Assembly (NCBI RefSeq): GCF_002863225.1
Contig: NZ_PKEK01000014.1
Coordinates: 1 to 58,009 of the forward strand
Source of the DNA: Mycobacterium sp.
Lineage (GTDB): Bacteria; Actinomycetota; Actinomycetes; Mycobacteriales; Mycobacteriaceae
Direction of reading: 5' to 3'
Length of the DNA: 58,009 nt
The stretch's first letter is position 1. Each line of letters begins with the position of its first letter. The position numbers and the translations under genes are program-made. Shown here piece after piece: positions 50,474 to 58,009 of this stretch. The notes beneath the pieces are model-generated. The model was not told the origin of the DNA and made no database searches. It was given only the letters and a program-made list of their open reading frames with translations.

Positions 50474-51520
50474 GTGCCAGCTAACCGCAATCGCGACAGA
50501 TACCTTCGCCGGCTAATCACGGTTGGCCTGCTGGTTTCGCTATGTCCTGCGACCGCGTGCTCGAAGAAGCAGCTCGAGGGGCTGCCGGCTGCCATCCCGG
50601 CCGCCGAGGCCGCGCAGTCTCCGCCGGTCACGCAGGCTCCCGCCGGGACAACTCGCCCGCTGCCGGGCCGGCCACAGTCGGCGGTGTTCGACCCTAGCAC
50701 CGGGCTGCTCGCGATCCTGGTGTCCGGGCCCACCGACACCGCGCCCACAAGCCTGGTCCTGCTGGGCGATCAGCAAACATCCGAGCGGACGATTGCCCTA
50801 CCCGGAGCGGCCAGCGGGCTGACCGGCGACGGCGCCGGCACCGCGTATCTGTCGGCCCGCGGTGGCTATTACGCCGCGGACCTGGCGACCGGGCGTGTCA
50901 CGACCGTGGGTGTCCGAGGTGCCGACGGTGTCGGGTTCAGCGCGATCACTCGTCGCGCCGACGGCACCGTGCTGCTCGGTACCGCGGACGGAACGTTGTA
51001 CGCAATGAAGCCACAGGCGACCGACCCCAGCCGTATACCGGTGCACGCACATGTGGATTCGCTTGCCGCTCAAGGCAATACGGTGGCGGTACTGGACCGG
51101 GGACAGACGTCGATCACCACCGTGGAAGCCGACGGCGTAGTCGGACAGTCGCTGCGCGCCGGCCTGGGGGCCACCACGATCGCAGCCGATTCCGCGGGCC
51201 GCCTCCTGGTGAGCGACACCCGCGGCGGGCAGCTCCTGGTGTTCGGGGTCGACCCGCTGATCCTGCGCCAGGCCTACCCCGTCGCGGATTCGCCGTGTGG
51301 CGTCGCCGGATCGCGCGGGCTGGCCTGGGTGTCGCAGACCTCGGCGAATACTGTGATTGGTTACGATCTGTCAACCGGAATACCAGTGGAGAAGGTTCGG
51401 TACCCATCCGTGCGGCAACCCAACGCGCTCGCCTTCGACGATGCCGCGGGCACGCTGTTCGTGCTCTCCGGCGACGGCGAGGGCGTCCAGGTCATCGAGC
51501 ATGCGGCGGATCCCAGGTGA
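50474..51520 (+). CDS. lppL: Lipoprotein LppL-like, beta-propeller
   Basis: 348 aa from GTG 50474. Signal peptide with a basic start and CPATACS; Cys29 is the probable acylated residue, although the -3 residue is Ala, so the lipobox is weak. The mature part has repeated short strands ([55 protein letters not shown]) typical of a six- or seven-bladed propeller, and one late Cys (SPCGVAG). Corresponds to Rv2138 (LppL). Function unknown. It overlaps the next gene by GTGA. Confidence 0.88.
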   Translation: MPANRNRDRYLRRLITVGLLVSLCPATACSKKQLEGLPAAIPAAEAAQSPPVTQAPAGTTRPLPGRPQSAVFDPSTGLLAILVSGPTDTAPTSLVLLGDQQTSERTIALPGAASGLTGDGAGTAYLSARGGYYAADLATGRVTTVGVRGADGVGFSAITRRADGTVLLGTADGTLYAMKPQATDPSRIPVHAHVDSLAAQGNTVAVLDRGQTSITTVEADGVVGQSLRAGLGATTIAADSAGRLLVSDTRGGQLLVFGVDPLILRQAYPVADSPCGVAGSRGLAWVSQTSANTVIGYDLSTGIPVEKVRYPSVRQPNALAFDDAAGTLFVLSGDGEGVQVIEHAADPR

Positions 51521-51780
51521 CGGCCGCGCGACCCGGCAGGATGCCGGCGGGCTGGGACACCGAGATGAGCGACGAATACGAGTGGGCGCCTTTGCGTTTG
51601 CCGCCCGACGTGACCCGCATCAGCGCATCGACGCGGCTGTCGATCGAGGCCGAGTATCGTGGCTGGGAGTTGACCCGGGTGCGGCTGTATACGGACGGGA
51701 GCAGGCGAGTATTGTTGCGCCGCAAGAAGTCTCGTGCAGACAACGCCCACAGCAGCCGTGTCGATCAGCCGGATCCGTGA
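51517..51780 (+). CDS. DUF5703 protein
   Basis: 87 aa from GTG 51517, whose GTGA overlaps the lppL stop; ATG 51541 and ATG 51565 are alternatives. Conserved core: [37 protein letters not shown] and RRVLLRRKK. Small, basic at the C-terminus. Function unknown, but it is linked with pyrD in mycobacteria. Its stop overlaps the pyrD start. Confidence 0.8.
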   Translation: MTAARPGRMPAGWDTEMSDEYEWAPLRLPPDVTRISASTRLSIEAEYRGWELTRVRLYTDGSRRVLLRRKKSRADNAHSSRVDQPDP

Positions 51781-52859
51781 CGGTGGCCACCGACAAATCG
51801 ACACCGTATGCGGCGCTGCGCCGTCTGCTGTTCCTGGTACCTGCCGAGCGCATCCACACGCTGGTTTTCGCGGGGCTTCGCGGCGCCACCGCGGCCGCGC
51901 CGCTCCGCCGTCAACTGGGCCGTCGACTGGCACCGATCGACCCGGTGCTGGCCAGCACGGTGTTCGGCGTCCGTTTTCCCGGGCCACTGGGCCTGGCCGC
52001 GGGCTTCGACAAAGACGGCACCGGTCTCAACGCATGGGGCGCATTGGGTTTCGGCTACGCCGAAGTCGGTACGGTGACCGCGCAGCCGCAGCCGGGCAAT
52101 CCGGCGCCGCGGCTGTTCCGGCTGCCCGACGACCGCGCGTTGCTGAACCGGATGGGTTTCAACAACCACGGCGCCGCCGCACTGGCCGCCAGACTGGCCG
52201 ACCACCGGTCTGACGTCCCGATCGGTGTCAACATCGGCAAGACCAAGACCACAGCGGCCGAGGACGCCGCCGAGGATTACCGGGCCAGCGCCCGACTGGT
52301 CGGTCGGCACGCCGCGTACCTGGTGGTCAACGTGAGTTCGCCGAACACGCCGGGACTGCGCGACCTGCAGACCGTCGAGTCGCTGCGCACGATCCTGTCC
52401 GCGGTGCTGGCCGAGACGTCAACGCCCGTTCTGGTGAAGATCGCGCCCGACCTGGCCGACCGCGATATCGACGAAATCGCGGACCTGGCAGTCGAACTCG
52501 GCCTGGCCGGCATCGTCGCCACCAACACCACGGTGTCGCGCGACGGATTGGCCACGCCGGGCGTCGGTGAGCTCGGCAGCGGTGGCGTCTCCGGGCCGCC
52601 GCTGCGCGACCGCGCCACCGAGGTGCTGCGACGGCTGTACGGCCGCACAGGCGGTCGACTCGCCCTGATCGGCGTCGGCGGCATCGAGACCGTCGACGAT
52701 GCCTGGGATCGCATCACTGCCGGCGCCTCGCTGTTGCAGGCCTACACCGGCTTCGTCTACGGCGGCGGCATGTGGGCCAAGCACATTCACGACGGGTTGG
52801 CGATTCGGCTGCGCGAGGCCGGTTTCGCATCGTTGAGCGAGGCAGTGGGGTCGGGTTAG
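51777..52859 (+). CDS. pyrD: Dihydroorotate dehydrogenase (quinone) PyrD
   Basis: 360 aa from GTG 51777, overlapping the DUF5703 stop (GTGA); GTG 51783 is an alternative. Class 2 membrane-associated enzyme of pyrimidine synthesis, passing electrons through FMN to the quinone pool. The N-terminal helical quinone-entry segment (about 12-50) is present; [39 protein letters not shown] (catalytic Ser), [11 protein letters not shown] and [12 protein letters not shown] are the barrel motifs. Corresponds to Rv2139. The last 4 bp overlap the convergent sulfatase gene. Confidence 0.97.
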   Translation: MTVATDKSTPYAALRRLLFLVPAERIHTLVFAGLRGATAAAPLRRQLGRRLAPIDPVLASTVFGVRFPGPLGLAAGFDKDGTGLNAWGALGFGYAEVGTVTAQPQPGNPAPRLFRLPDDRALLNRMGFNNHGAAALAARLADHRSDVPIGVNIGKTKTTAAEDAAEDYRASARLVGRHAAYLVVNVSSPNTPGLRDLQTVESLRTILSAVLAETSTPVLVKIAPDLADRDIDEIADLAVELGLAGIVATNTTVSRDGLATPGVGELGSGGVSGPPLRDRATEVLRRLYGRTGGRLALIGVGGIETVDDAWDRITAGASLLQAYTGFVYGGGMWAKHIHDGLAIRLREAGFASLSEAVGSG

Positions 52860-55081
52860 TCGGCGCGCAAGGCGCTGCGGAGCGATTGCAACTGGTCGAG
52901 CTCGGACTCGCCGGCTTCGACGCTGACCGACCGTATTGTGCCGTTCCACCGGAACGGTGGTCGATAGTCTCCGGCAACCGGCAGTCCCCGGTCGGCGCCG
53001 AGCGTCAACTGCGTGCCGCCGTGCTGCCAGGTGAATGGAAGCGTGTGCGCGGAGGTGGCCGTCGCGGCGACCGCGCCGTCGATCACTGCCTCGACCTCGG
53101 CACCGCCGGACACCAGTCGCAGCACCACGCCCAGCCGGTGCCGGCCCGCCGAGAGCTGTTGATCGGTTCGAAGCCGCAGTGTCTCACCGGGAAGTGCGAC
53201 CGTGACGCTGAGCCGCCCGTCGATCACGTATGCGGCCAGGCCGCCGTTGAGGTCGCCGATCGCGAACAACACCCCGCTCGCCGGCTGCGCCACTACCTCG
53301 ACGTCGGCGATGATGCGACCACCACCGGCCAGCAGCGGCAGTGCTTCGTCGGATACCGGGCCGGCCTCGGGATACACCGTGACGCTCTGCGCGGCGGGAA
53401 ACTGCGGCGGAGCTATCGCCGACAGTCGACCGATCAATGAATCTGACAGCGGCAGAACGTTGTTCACCTCCGCTTCAGCCGACCAGAGTCCGATCAGCCG
53501 CTCCAGCACGTCCGGGTGCTCGGCGGCCAGGTCCCGGGATTCGGAGAAATCATCGTCGAGATGGAACAGCGACCAGCGGTCGGCGGCGAAGTCCCGGCTC
53601 CCGGTCAGCAGCAGGTCCTCGTCCAGCACACCGGCCGACACGTGATCGGTGGTGGCTTTCCAGCCGTCGGCGAAAATAGCGCGCGAACCCAGCATCTCGA
53701 AGTACTGCACGGCGCGCGGGTTACCGGCGTGGGCGTCGGCGAAGGTGGGCAGCAGGCTGGCGCCCTGTACCGGCGACTGGGCGACCCCGTCGACCGAGTC
53801 GGGCAGGGCGACTCCGCACGCATCGAGCACCGTCGGCATTAGGTCGATCGCATGGGCGAACTGTCCCCGGATCCCACCCCGATCGCCAATACCGTTGGGC
53901 CAGTGCGCGATGAACGGCACCCGGGTCCCGCCGAGCCAGGTGTAGCGCTTCCACAGTCGGAACGGCGTGTTGCCGGCCCACGCCCATCCCCACGAGTAGT
54001 GCGGATACGTCTGAGGCCCACCCCACTCGTCGAGCCGTTCGAGGTTCGCCGCGACGTCGTCGCGTACCTGATGAGTGAAGCGATGCTCGTTGATCGTGCC
54101 GGTTACCCCGCCCTCGGCGCTGGCCCCGTTGTCGGACAGCACGAAAATCAATGTGTCGTCCAGCACGCCAATGCGTTCCAGCGCGTCGACGACTCTGCCG
54201 ATCTGCGCGTCGGTATGACTGAGGAAGCCCGCATACACCTCGTGTTCGCGCGCATACAGGCGCTGCTCGTCGGGGCCGAGTTGATCCCAGCCCTGAACCC
54301 ACGGCGGCCGCGGCGTCAGCGTGGCGCCGTCCGGGACGATGCCCGAAGCGGTTTGGCGGGCGAACAATTCGTCACGCCAGCGGTCCCATCCGGCGTCGAA
54401 CCTGCCGGCATACGCGTCGGCCCAGGAACGGTCGACATGATGCGGTGAGTGCATGGCACCGGGGGCGAAGTACAGGAAGAATGGCTTTCCCGGCGCACCC
54501 GCCTGCTGATTCAGCACCATCCGGATCGCCTCGTCGGCCAGATCCTCGGTCAGGTGGTAGCCGTCGTCCGGCGTGGCCGGCGGCTCGACGTACGAATTGT
54601 CCCGAACCAGCTCGGGCGCCCACTGATTGGCGTCGCCGCGCAGAAAGCCGTAGTAGCGTTCGAACCCCTGGCCCAGCGGCCAGGTGTCGTAGGGGCCCGC
54701 ACCCGCGCGGTCACCTCGCGGCGTCAGATGCCATTTGCCCACCGCCAGCGTGCTCCACCCCGCATCGCGCAACAGCCGGGGCAAGGTGGCGGCCGAACGC
54801 GGGATCCGCGCGGCGTAGCCCGGGTGCGTGGTGGGCAGATCCGCGAGAAACCCCATCCCGACCGCATGGTGGTTGCGGCCGGTCAGCAACGCGGCCCGGG
54901 TGGGCGAACACAGTGCGGTCACGTGAAAGCGGTTGTAGCGCAGCCCCCCTGAGGCGAGGCGGTCGATGTTCGGGGTGGCGATGTCCGAGCCATAGCAGCC
55001 GAATTGACCGAAGCCGAGATCGTCGAGCAGGATCACCACGACGTTGGGCGCACTTTCCGGCGGCCTCGGCAGCTCGGTCAT
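52856..55081 (-). CDS. Arylsulfatase
   Basis: 741 aa type I sulfatase. [13 protein letters not shown] gives the CxPxR motif with Cys58, which a formylglycine-generating enzyme would convert to formylglycine. Metal ligands DDLG (about 20-23) and [14 protein letters not shown] and HSPHHVD add active-site residues. The C-terminal 170 residues are a beta-sandwich (LamG-like) domain. No signal peptide, so cytoplasmic. Size and organisation are those of the long mycobacterial AtsD/AtsB group. A perfect 16-bp palindrome lies 30-45 bp upstream of the start. Confidence 0.93.
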   Translation of the reverse strand: MTELPRPPESAPNVVVILLDDLGFGQFGCYGSDIATPNIDRLASGGLRYNRFHVTALCSPTRAALLTGRNHHAVGMGFLADLPTTHPGYAARIPRSAATLPRLLRDAGWSTLAVGKWHLTPRGDRAGAGPYDTWPLGQGFERYYGFLRGDANQWAPELVRDNSYVEPPATPDDGYHLTEDLADEAIRMVLNQQAGAPGKPFFLYFAPGAMHSPHHVDRSWADAYAGRFDAGWDRWRDELFARQTASGIVPDGATLTPRPPWVQGWDQLGPDEQRLYAREHEVYAGFLSHTDAQIGRVVDALERIGVLDDTLIFVLSDNGASAEGGVTGTINEHRFTHQVRDDVAANLERLDEWGGPQTYPHYSWGWAWAGNTPFRLWKRYTWLGGTRVPFIAHWPNGIGDRGGIRGQFAHAIDLMPTVLDACGVALPDSVDGVAQSPVQGASLLPTFADAHAGNPRAVQYFEMLGSRAIFADGWKATTDHVSAGVLDEDLLLTGSRDFAADRWSLFHLDDDFSESRDLAAEHPDVLERLIGLWSAEAEVNNVLPLSDSLIGRLSAIAPPQFPAAQSVTVYPEAGPVSDEALPLLAGGGRIIADVEVVAQPASGVLFAIGDLNGGLAAYVIDGRLSVTVALPGETLRLRTDQQLSAGRHRLGVVLRLVSGGAEVEAVIDGAVAATATSAHTLPFTWQHGGTQLTLGADRGLPVAGDYRPPFRWNGTIRSVSVEAGESELDQLQSLRSALRAD

Positions 55082-55110
55082 CTGGATCTGGCCTCCATCG
55101 GATGCACGGT

Positions 55111-55126
55111 GTAGTCATATGACTAC
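55111..55126. promoter_or_regulatory. Perfect 16-bp palindrome GTAGTCATATGACTAC upstream of the sulfatase
   Basis: The 16 bases equal their own reverse complement. It is centred 37 bp upstream of the sulfatase ATG, in the promoter region, and looks like an operator for a dimeric regulator (GntR- or TetR-like). The regulator is not in the window. Confidence 0.6.
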
Positions 55127-55187
55127 GATCTGCCGAAACCATAATCGGCCCGCACCGGGGGCGCAAGGACCGTGCTGGTCGTTTCCG

Positions 55188-55781
55188 TCAGCGCGCCAAC
55201 TGCCCCATCACGAAATCGGTAGTCAGACGGTGCCATTCCTGCCAGCGCCGCACCATGTGATGACCGACGCCCTCGATGCCCACCCATTGCGCGTCGAGTC
55301 CGCGCTCACGCGCCCGCTCAGTCTGGGCGCGGGAGGCGCCTGGATCGGTGATGGTGTCCGCCGTGCCATGGACGGCCAACAGCCGCGTATGGGCCGGAAT
55401 CAAGTGGCCGTCACCGTGCTCCCACCACGGCGCGAGTGCCACCACCGCTCCGACGCCGCCGCCCGCAGCCAGGTGAGCCGCGACCCGACCGCCCATCGAA
55501 TGACCAACGACCGCAATGTAATCCGGCTCGAACCGGCGCCGGACTTTGTCGAGGACCCGTTCGGCGTCACGCACCGGATCCATGCGCGAGCCATTCCATC
55601 CACAGAGCCGGTACTGCACCTGTCGCACGTCCGCTGCGGAACCCAGTTCACGCCGCAGAGCGCTGGTCAGGAACCCCATCCGCACATTCGCGGGCTGCCA
55701 CGGGCGCGCGGTCCGCTCGCTTTCCACACTGCCGCCCGGCAGCACCAACACACAACCGCGCGGCGCGGTGCCGGTCGGCAT
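55188..55781 (-). CDS. Alpha/beta hydrolase
   Basis: 197 aa. LVLPGGSVES oxyanion region, nucleophile elbow VVGHSMGGR (Ser), Asp in GTADTITDP and His in GVGHHMVRR complete the triad. Short, lid-less form resembling dienelactone-hydrolase-like or BioH-like serine hydrolases. Substrate unknown. 6 bp upstream of it lies the PEBP gene stop; probably in one transcript with the M20 peptidase and PEBP genes. Confidence 0.85.
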   Translation of the reverse strand: MPTGTAPRGCVLVLPGGSVESERTARPWQPANVRMGFLTSALRRELGSAADVRQVQYRLCGWNGSRMDPVRDAERVLDKVRRRFEPDYIAVVGHSMGGRVAAHLAAGGGVGAVVALAPWWEHGDGHLIPAHTRLLAVHGTADTITDPGASRAQTERARERGLDAQWVGIEGVGHHMVRRWQEWHRLTTDFVMGQLAR

Positions 55782-55787
55782 GAGCGG

Positions 55788-56318
55788 CTAGTGCTGCTCG
55801 TAGGTCGCGTGGATCACAGCCCGCGCGATGGCGTGCTGAAAAAGGTTGAACCCCAAGAACGCCGGGCTGGCGTCTTCCGGGAGGTCGAGCTTGTCGGTGT
55901 CGACCGCATGCACCGCGACGTAGTAGCGATGGGCACCGTGGCTGGCCGGGGGCGCGGCGCCGATGTAGCGACGCTGCCCGGCGTCGTTGACCAGCGTCAG
56001 GGCCCCGCCGGGCAGGTCACTGCCGTCACCGGCGCCCGCGGGTAACTCGGTGACCGACGCGGGCAGGTTAGCGACGGCCCAGTGCCAGAATCCAGAGGCG
56101 GTCGGCGCGTCCGGGTCGTAGACAGTCACCGCGAAACTCTTTGTCTCATCCGGAAATCCGGACCAGGACAGCTGCGGGCTCTCGTCTTCGCCGCCGGCGC
56201 CCATGATCCCGCTGACTTGCGCGTTCGCCAGCGCCTGCCCGTCGTCGAACGACGACGACTCCAGATGAAACGACGGCAATTCCGGCAGCGCGGCGTACGG
56301 GTCGGGCGTGGTGGTCAT
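55788..56318 (-). CDS. YbhB/YbcL family PEBP-like protein
   Basis: 176 aa phosphatidylethanolamine-binding-protein homologue, corresponding to Rv2140c (TB18.6). Conserved ligand-pocket motifs: [39 protein letters not shown] and [18 protein letters not shown]. No signal peptide. SD AGGGGA before the ATG. Cytoplasmic; the role in mycobacteria is uncertain. Confidence 0.94.
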   Translation of the reverse strand: MTTTPDPYAALPELPSFHLESSSFDDGQALANAQVSGIMGAGGEDESPQLSWSGFPDETKSFAVTVYDPDAPTASGFWHWAVANLPASVTELPAGAGDGSDLPGGALTLVNDAGQRRYIGAAPPASHGAHRYYVAVHAVDTDKLDLPEDASPAFLGFNLFQHAIARAVIHATYEQH

Positions 56319-56343
56319 GTTCGATCCCCTCTCGAATGGCTAG

Positions 56344-57681
56344 CTAGCAGTGCGTCAGAAAATGTGCCAGCACCTCGGTGCCGAACTTCAGCGCGTCTAC
56401 GGGTACCCGTTCGTCGATGCCGTGGAACAACGCAGCGAAGTCGAGGTCCGGCGGCAACCGCAGCGGGGCAAAGCCGAAGCAGCGAATACCCAAGCGTTCG
56501 AATGCTTTTGCATCCGTTCCGCCAGAAAGCATATAGGGCACCGTCCGGGCGTCCGGGTCCACCGCAAGCAGGGCGGCGTTCATGGCCTCGACCAATTCAC
56601 CGTCGAACGTCGTCTCATACGACGGCAGGGTGGTGATCCATTCGCGGGTCACGTCCGGCCCGATCAGCTCGTCGACCTCGGCCTCGAATGCGGCCAGACG
56701 CCCGGGCAGCACCCGGCAGTCCACGATCGCCTCGGCGGTGGCCGGCACCACGTTGGTCTTGTAACCGGCCTTGAGCATCGTCGGGTTGGCGGTATCGCGC
56801 AGCGTGGCCTTCACGATGCGGGCCAGCGGCCCGAGCTTCTCGACCGCGCCGTCCAAGTCGGGTGAGTCGGTGTCGAAGGTGAAGCCGGTCTCTTCGCCGA
56901 CGGCCGTGAGGAATTGCACGACGCTGTCGGTGGGCACCACCGGGAATTGGTGGCGGCCCAGCCGCGCGACCGCCTCGGCCAGTGTGATGACCGCGTTCTG
57001 GTCGTGCACCATCGAGCCGTGACCGGGCCGGCCGTGCGCGGTCAGCCGCATCCAGTGCATGCTCTTCTCTGCGGTCTCGATCAGATACAGCCGCCGCTCT
57101 CCACCGTCACGGCGGGGCACGGTGAGCGAGAACCCGCCGACCTCGCCGACCGCCTCGGTGATGCCCTCGAACAGGTCGGGCCGGTTGTCCACCAGCCACT
57201 GCGAGCCCCACTTGCCCCCGTTCTCCTCGTCGGCGACGAAGGCGAACACCAGATCACGCGGCGGGACGATGCCGGTCCGGCGGAAGTGGCGGGCCAACAC
57301 CAGCATCATGCCGACCATGTCCTTCATGTCGACCGCGCCGCGGCCCCAGACGTAGCCGTCCTCGATCGCACCGGAGAACGGGTGCACACTCCACTCGGCG
57401 GGCTCGGCGGGCACTACGTCCAGGTGTCCGTGGATCAGCAGCGCTCCGCGCGAACGGTCCGCGCCCTCGAGACGGGCGAACACGTTGCCCCGACCAGGGG
57501 CACCGGATTCCAGGTACTCGACCTGGTAGCCGACTTCCTCGAGCTGGGCGGCCACCCAGCGGGCGCACTCGGCCTCACCCCTCGTGGTGGCGAGCTCGCC
57601 GGTGTTGGTGGTGTCGAATCGGATCAGCGTGCTGACCACATCCACGACGTCGTCGATGGGATTCTGGGCGGGCACCGTCAC
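56344..57681 (-). CDS. M20 family metallopeptidase (ArgE/DapE-like)
   Basis: 445 aa from GTG 57681, with AGGAAAG 6 nt upstream; ATG 57699 and GTG 57687 are alternatives. Dinuclear zinc hydrolase corresponding to Rv2141c (448 aa). LIHGHLDVVPAEP, GRGAVDMKDMV, FVADEENGG (catalytic Glu pair) and GTDAKAFERLGI hold the metal ligands; the lid/dimerisation domain is about 200-320. It would hydrolyse an N-acylated amino acid or dipeptide; exact substrate unknown. Heads a probable four-gene run with PEBP and alpha/beta hydrolase. Confidence 0.93.
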   Translation of the reverse strand: MTVPAQNPIDDVVDVVSTLIRFDTTNTGELATTRGEAECARWVAAQLEEVGYQVEYLESGAPGRGNVFARLEGADRSRGALLIHGHLDVVPAEPAEWSVHPFSGAIEDGYVWGRGAVDMKDMVGMMLVLARHFRRTGIVPPRDLVFAFVADEENGGKWGSQWLVDNRPDLFEGITEAVGEVGGFSLTVPRRDGGERRLYLIETAEKSMHWMRLTAHGRPGHGSMVHDQNAVITLAEAVARLGRHQFPVVPTDSVVQFLTAVGEETGFTFDTDSPDLDGAVEKLGPLARIVKATLRDTANPTMLKAGYKTNVVPATAEAIVDCRVLPGRLAAFEAEVDELIGPDVTREWITTLPSYETTFDGELVEAMNAALLAVDPDARTVPYMLSGGTDAKAFERLGIRCFGFAPLRLPPDLDFAALFHGIDERVPVDALKFGTEVLAHFLTHC

Positions 57682-57742
57682 AGTCACCTTTCCTACCATT
57701 GACGCCGGCGTCGGTGCGCGGCGCGCTTGTGGCCGGGCACGT

Positions 57743-57772
57743 TTGGGCGCGGGCCGACCCATCCGATAGCCT
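57743..57772 (+). promoter_or_regulatory. Candidate promoter of tRNA-Leu
   Basis: TTGGGC (57743-57748), 18-nt spacer, TAGCCT (57767-57772); the mature tRNA begins 24 nt after the -10. Confidence 0.45.
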
Positions 57773-57796
57773 TAGCTGCCAATTCATTGGCGTTCG

Positions 57797-57882
57797 GTCC
57801 GAGTGGCGGAATGGCAGACGCGCTAGCTTGAGGTGCTAGTGCCCTATTAATGGGCGTGGGGGTTCAAGTCCCCCCTCGGACA
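57797..57882 (+). tRNA. tRNA-Leu (anticodon GAG)
   Basis: 86 nt class II tRNA. Acceptor stem GTCCGAG (57797-57803) pairs with CTCGGAC (57875-57881), discriminator A57882. Anticodon stem CTAGC/GCTAG with the loop TTGAGGT gives anticodon GAG, reading CUC/CUU. A long variable arm (TGCCCTATTAATGGGCG) and the T-arm GGGGGTTCAAGTCCCCC complete the cloverleaf. CCA is not encoded. The equivalent M. tuberculosis gene is leuT. Confidence 0.95.
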
Positions 57883-57890
57883 CCCATGTG

Positions 57891-57936
57891 ATGAGTCGAG
57901 TCATAGGTGACAGATGAGTCGCGTCATGGGTTACAG
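57891..57936. repeat. Two 23-bp direct repeats after tRNA-Leu
   Basis: ATGAGTCGAGTCATAGGTGACAG (read as 57891-57913) and its copy at 57914-57936 differ at 3 positions (A/C, A/G, G/T). Each half also contains GAGTC..GTCAT, partly self-complementary. The type resembles subterminal repeats at the end of an insertion sequence, but no transposase is visible before the window ends. Confidence 0.55.
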
Positions 57937-57939
57937 ATT

Positions 57940-57968
57940 CCCCGGCCGTTGGCCGGGGTTTTTGTTTT
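57940..57968 (+). terminator. Intrinsic terminator downstream of tRNA-Leu
   Basis: CCCCGGCC-GTT-GGCCGGGG is a perfect 8-bp stem with a 3-nt loop, followed by TTTTTGTTTT. Such T-rich tails are uncommon in mycobacteria. It may end the tRNA transcript or a gene entering from beyond the window edge; on the other strand the T tract is missing, so it works on the + strand. The last 41 bp contain nothing else recognisable. Confidence 0.75.
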
Positions 57969-58009
57969 GGTTGGGCCAGTAGTTTTGGTCGGGGTTGATG
58001 TGGTGGCTG

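Overview
The window is a GC-rich actinobacterial chromosome segment. It is almost certainly from a non-tuberculous Mycobacterium (Mycolicibacterium-like). Gene order follows the M. tuberculosis stretch from rbpA (Rv2050) to the Rv2141c peptidase, with pieces missing and others inserted. Supporting markers are mycothiol synthesis (mshC), the Pup-proteasome system, LppK/LppL and Mtb12-type secreted proteins, WhiB, F420-dependent enzymes, and many leaderless genes with a TANNNT -10 box 6-7 nt before the start codon. Ppm1 and Lnt are separate genes, as in M. smegmatis, not fused as in M. tuberculosis. No rRNA, CRISPR array, prophage or complete insertion sequence was found.

Layout. 1-7.7 kb: rbpA behind a SigH/sigma-R-type promoter, an internally duplicated secreted protein, ppm1, lnt, an amidohydrolase, an FxsA-like protein and a dienelactone hydrolase. 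7.6-14.5 kb: a PPOX flavoprotein, an SOS-controlled DUF222/HNH gene, a DprE2-like reductase divergent from an F420-dependent biliverdin reductase, a GNAT protein with a GyrA-like N-terminal segment, pepE, a 5'-3' exonuclease and a DUF4333 protein. 14.5-20.6 kb: helY, tatC, tatA, pafC and pafB. 20.6-30.1 kb: a WhiB6-like/TetR pair that splits pafB from pafA, then pafA, a DMT-type membrane protein, prcA, prcB, pup, dop, an orphan gene and mpa. This is the complete Pup tagging (PafA), depupylation/deamidation (Dop), unfoldase (Mpa) and protease (PrcAB) pathway. 30.2-36.6 kb: Mtb12-like protein, lppK, DUF503, trmI, a RecB-family nuclease, a disulfide flavoprotein, DUF4126, hisG and hisE.

36.7-42.3 kb: metH and a sugar-porter-type MFS gene in one transcript behind what I read as an S-adenosylhomocysteine (SAH) riboswitch. 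The MetH sequence looks like the E. coli type, not the M. tuberculosis type. 42.3-50.3 kb: PAC2, an SDR, mshC, cysQ and the conserved actinobacterial cluster DUF2505 / SCO1664 kinase-like / DUF3090 / histidine phosphatase / uppP. 50.4-58.0 kb: lppL, DUF5703, pyrD, arylsulfatase, alpha/beta hydrolase, PEBP, an M20 peptidase, tRNA-Leu(GAG), then short direct repeats and a terminator at the edge.

Most notable observations: (1) the SAH riboswitch in front of metH, whose pseudoknot strand competes with a hairpin that hides the ribosome-binding site; (2) a 57-bp tandem repeat that abuts the -10 box of both dop and mshC, with a related single copy that supplies the ppm1 Shine-Dalgarno; (3) a perfect LexA box over the start codon of the HNH gene; (4) a TetR gene with no ordinary start codon; (5) the kinase-like/DUF3090/phosphatase cluster of unknown function next to mycothiol and undecaprenyl-phosphate genes. 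Comparisons with M. tuberculosis, E. coli and Streptomyces are from memory, not from a search.
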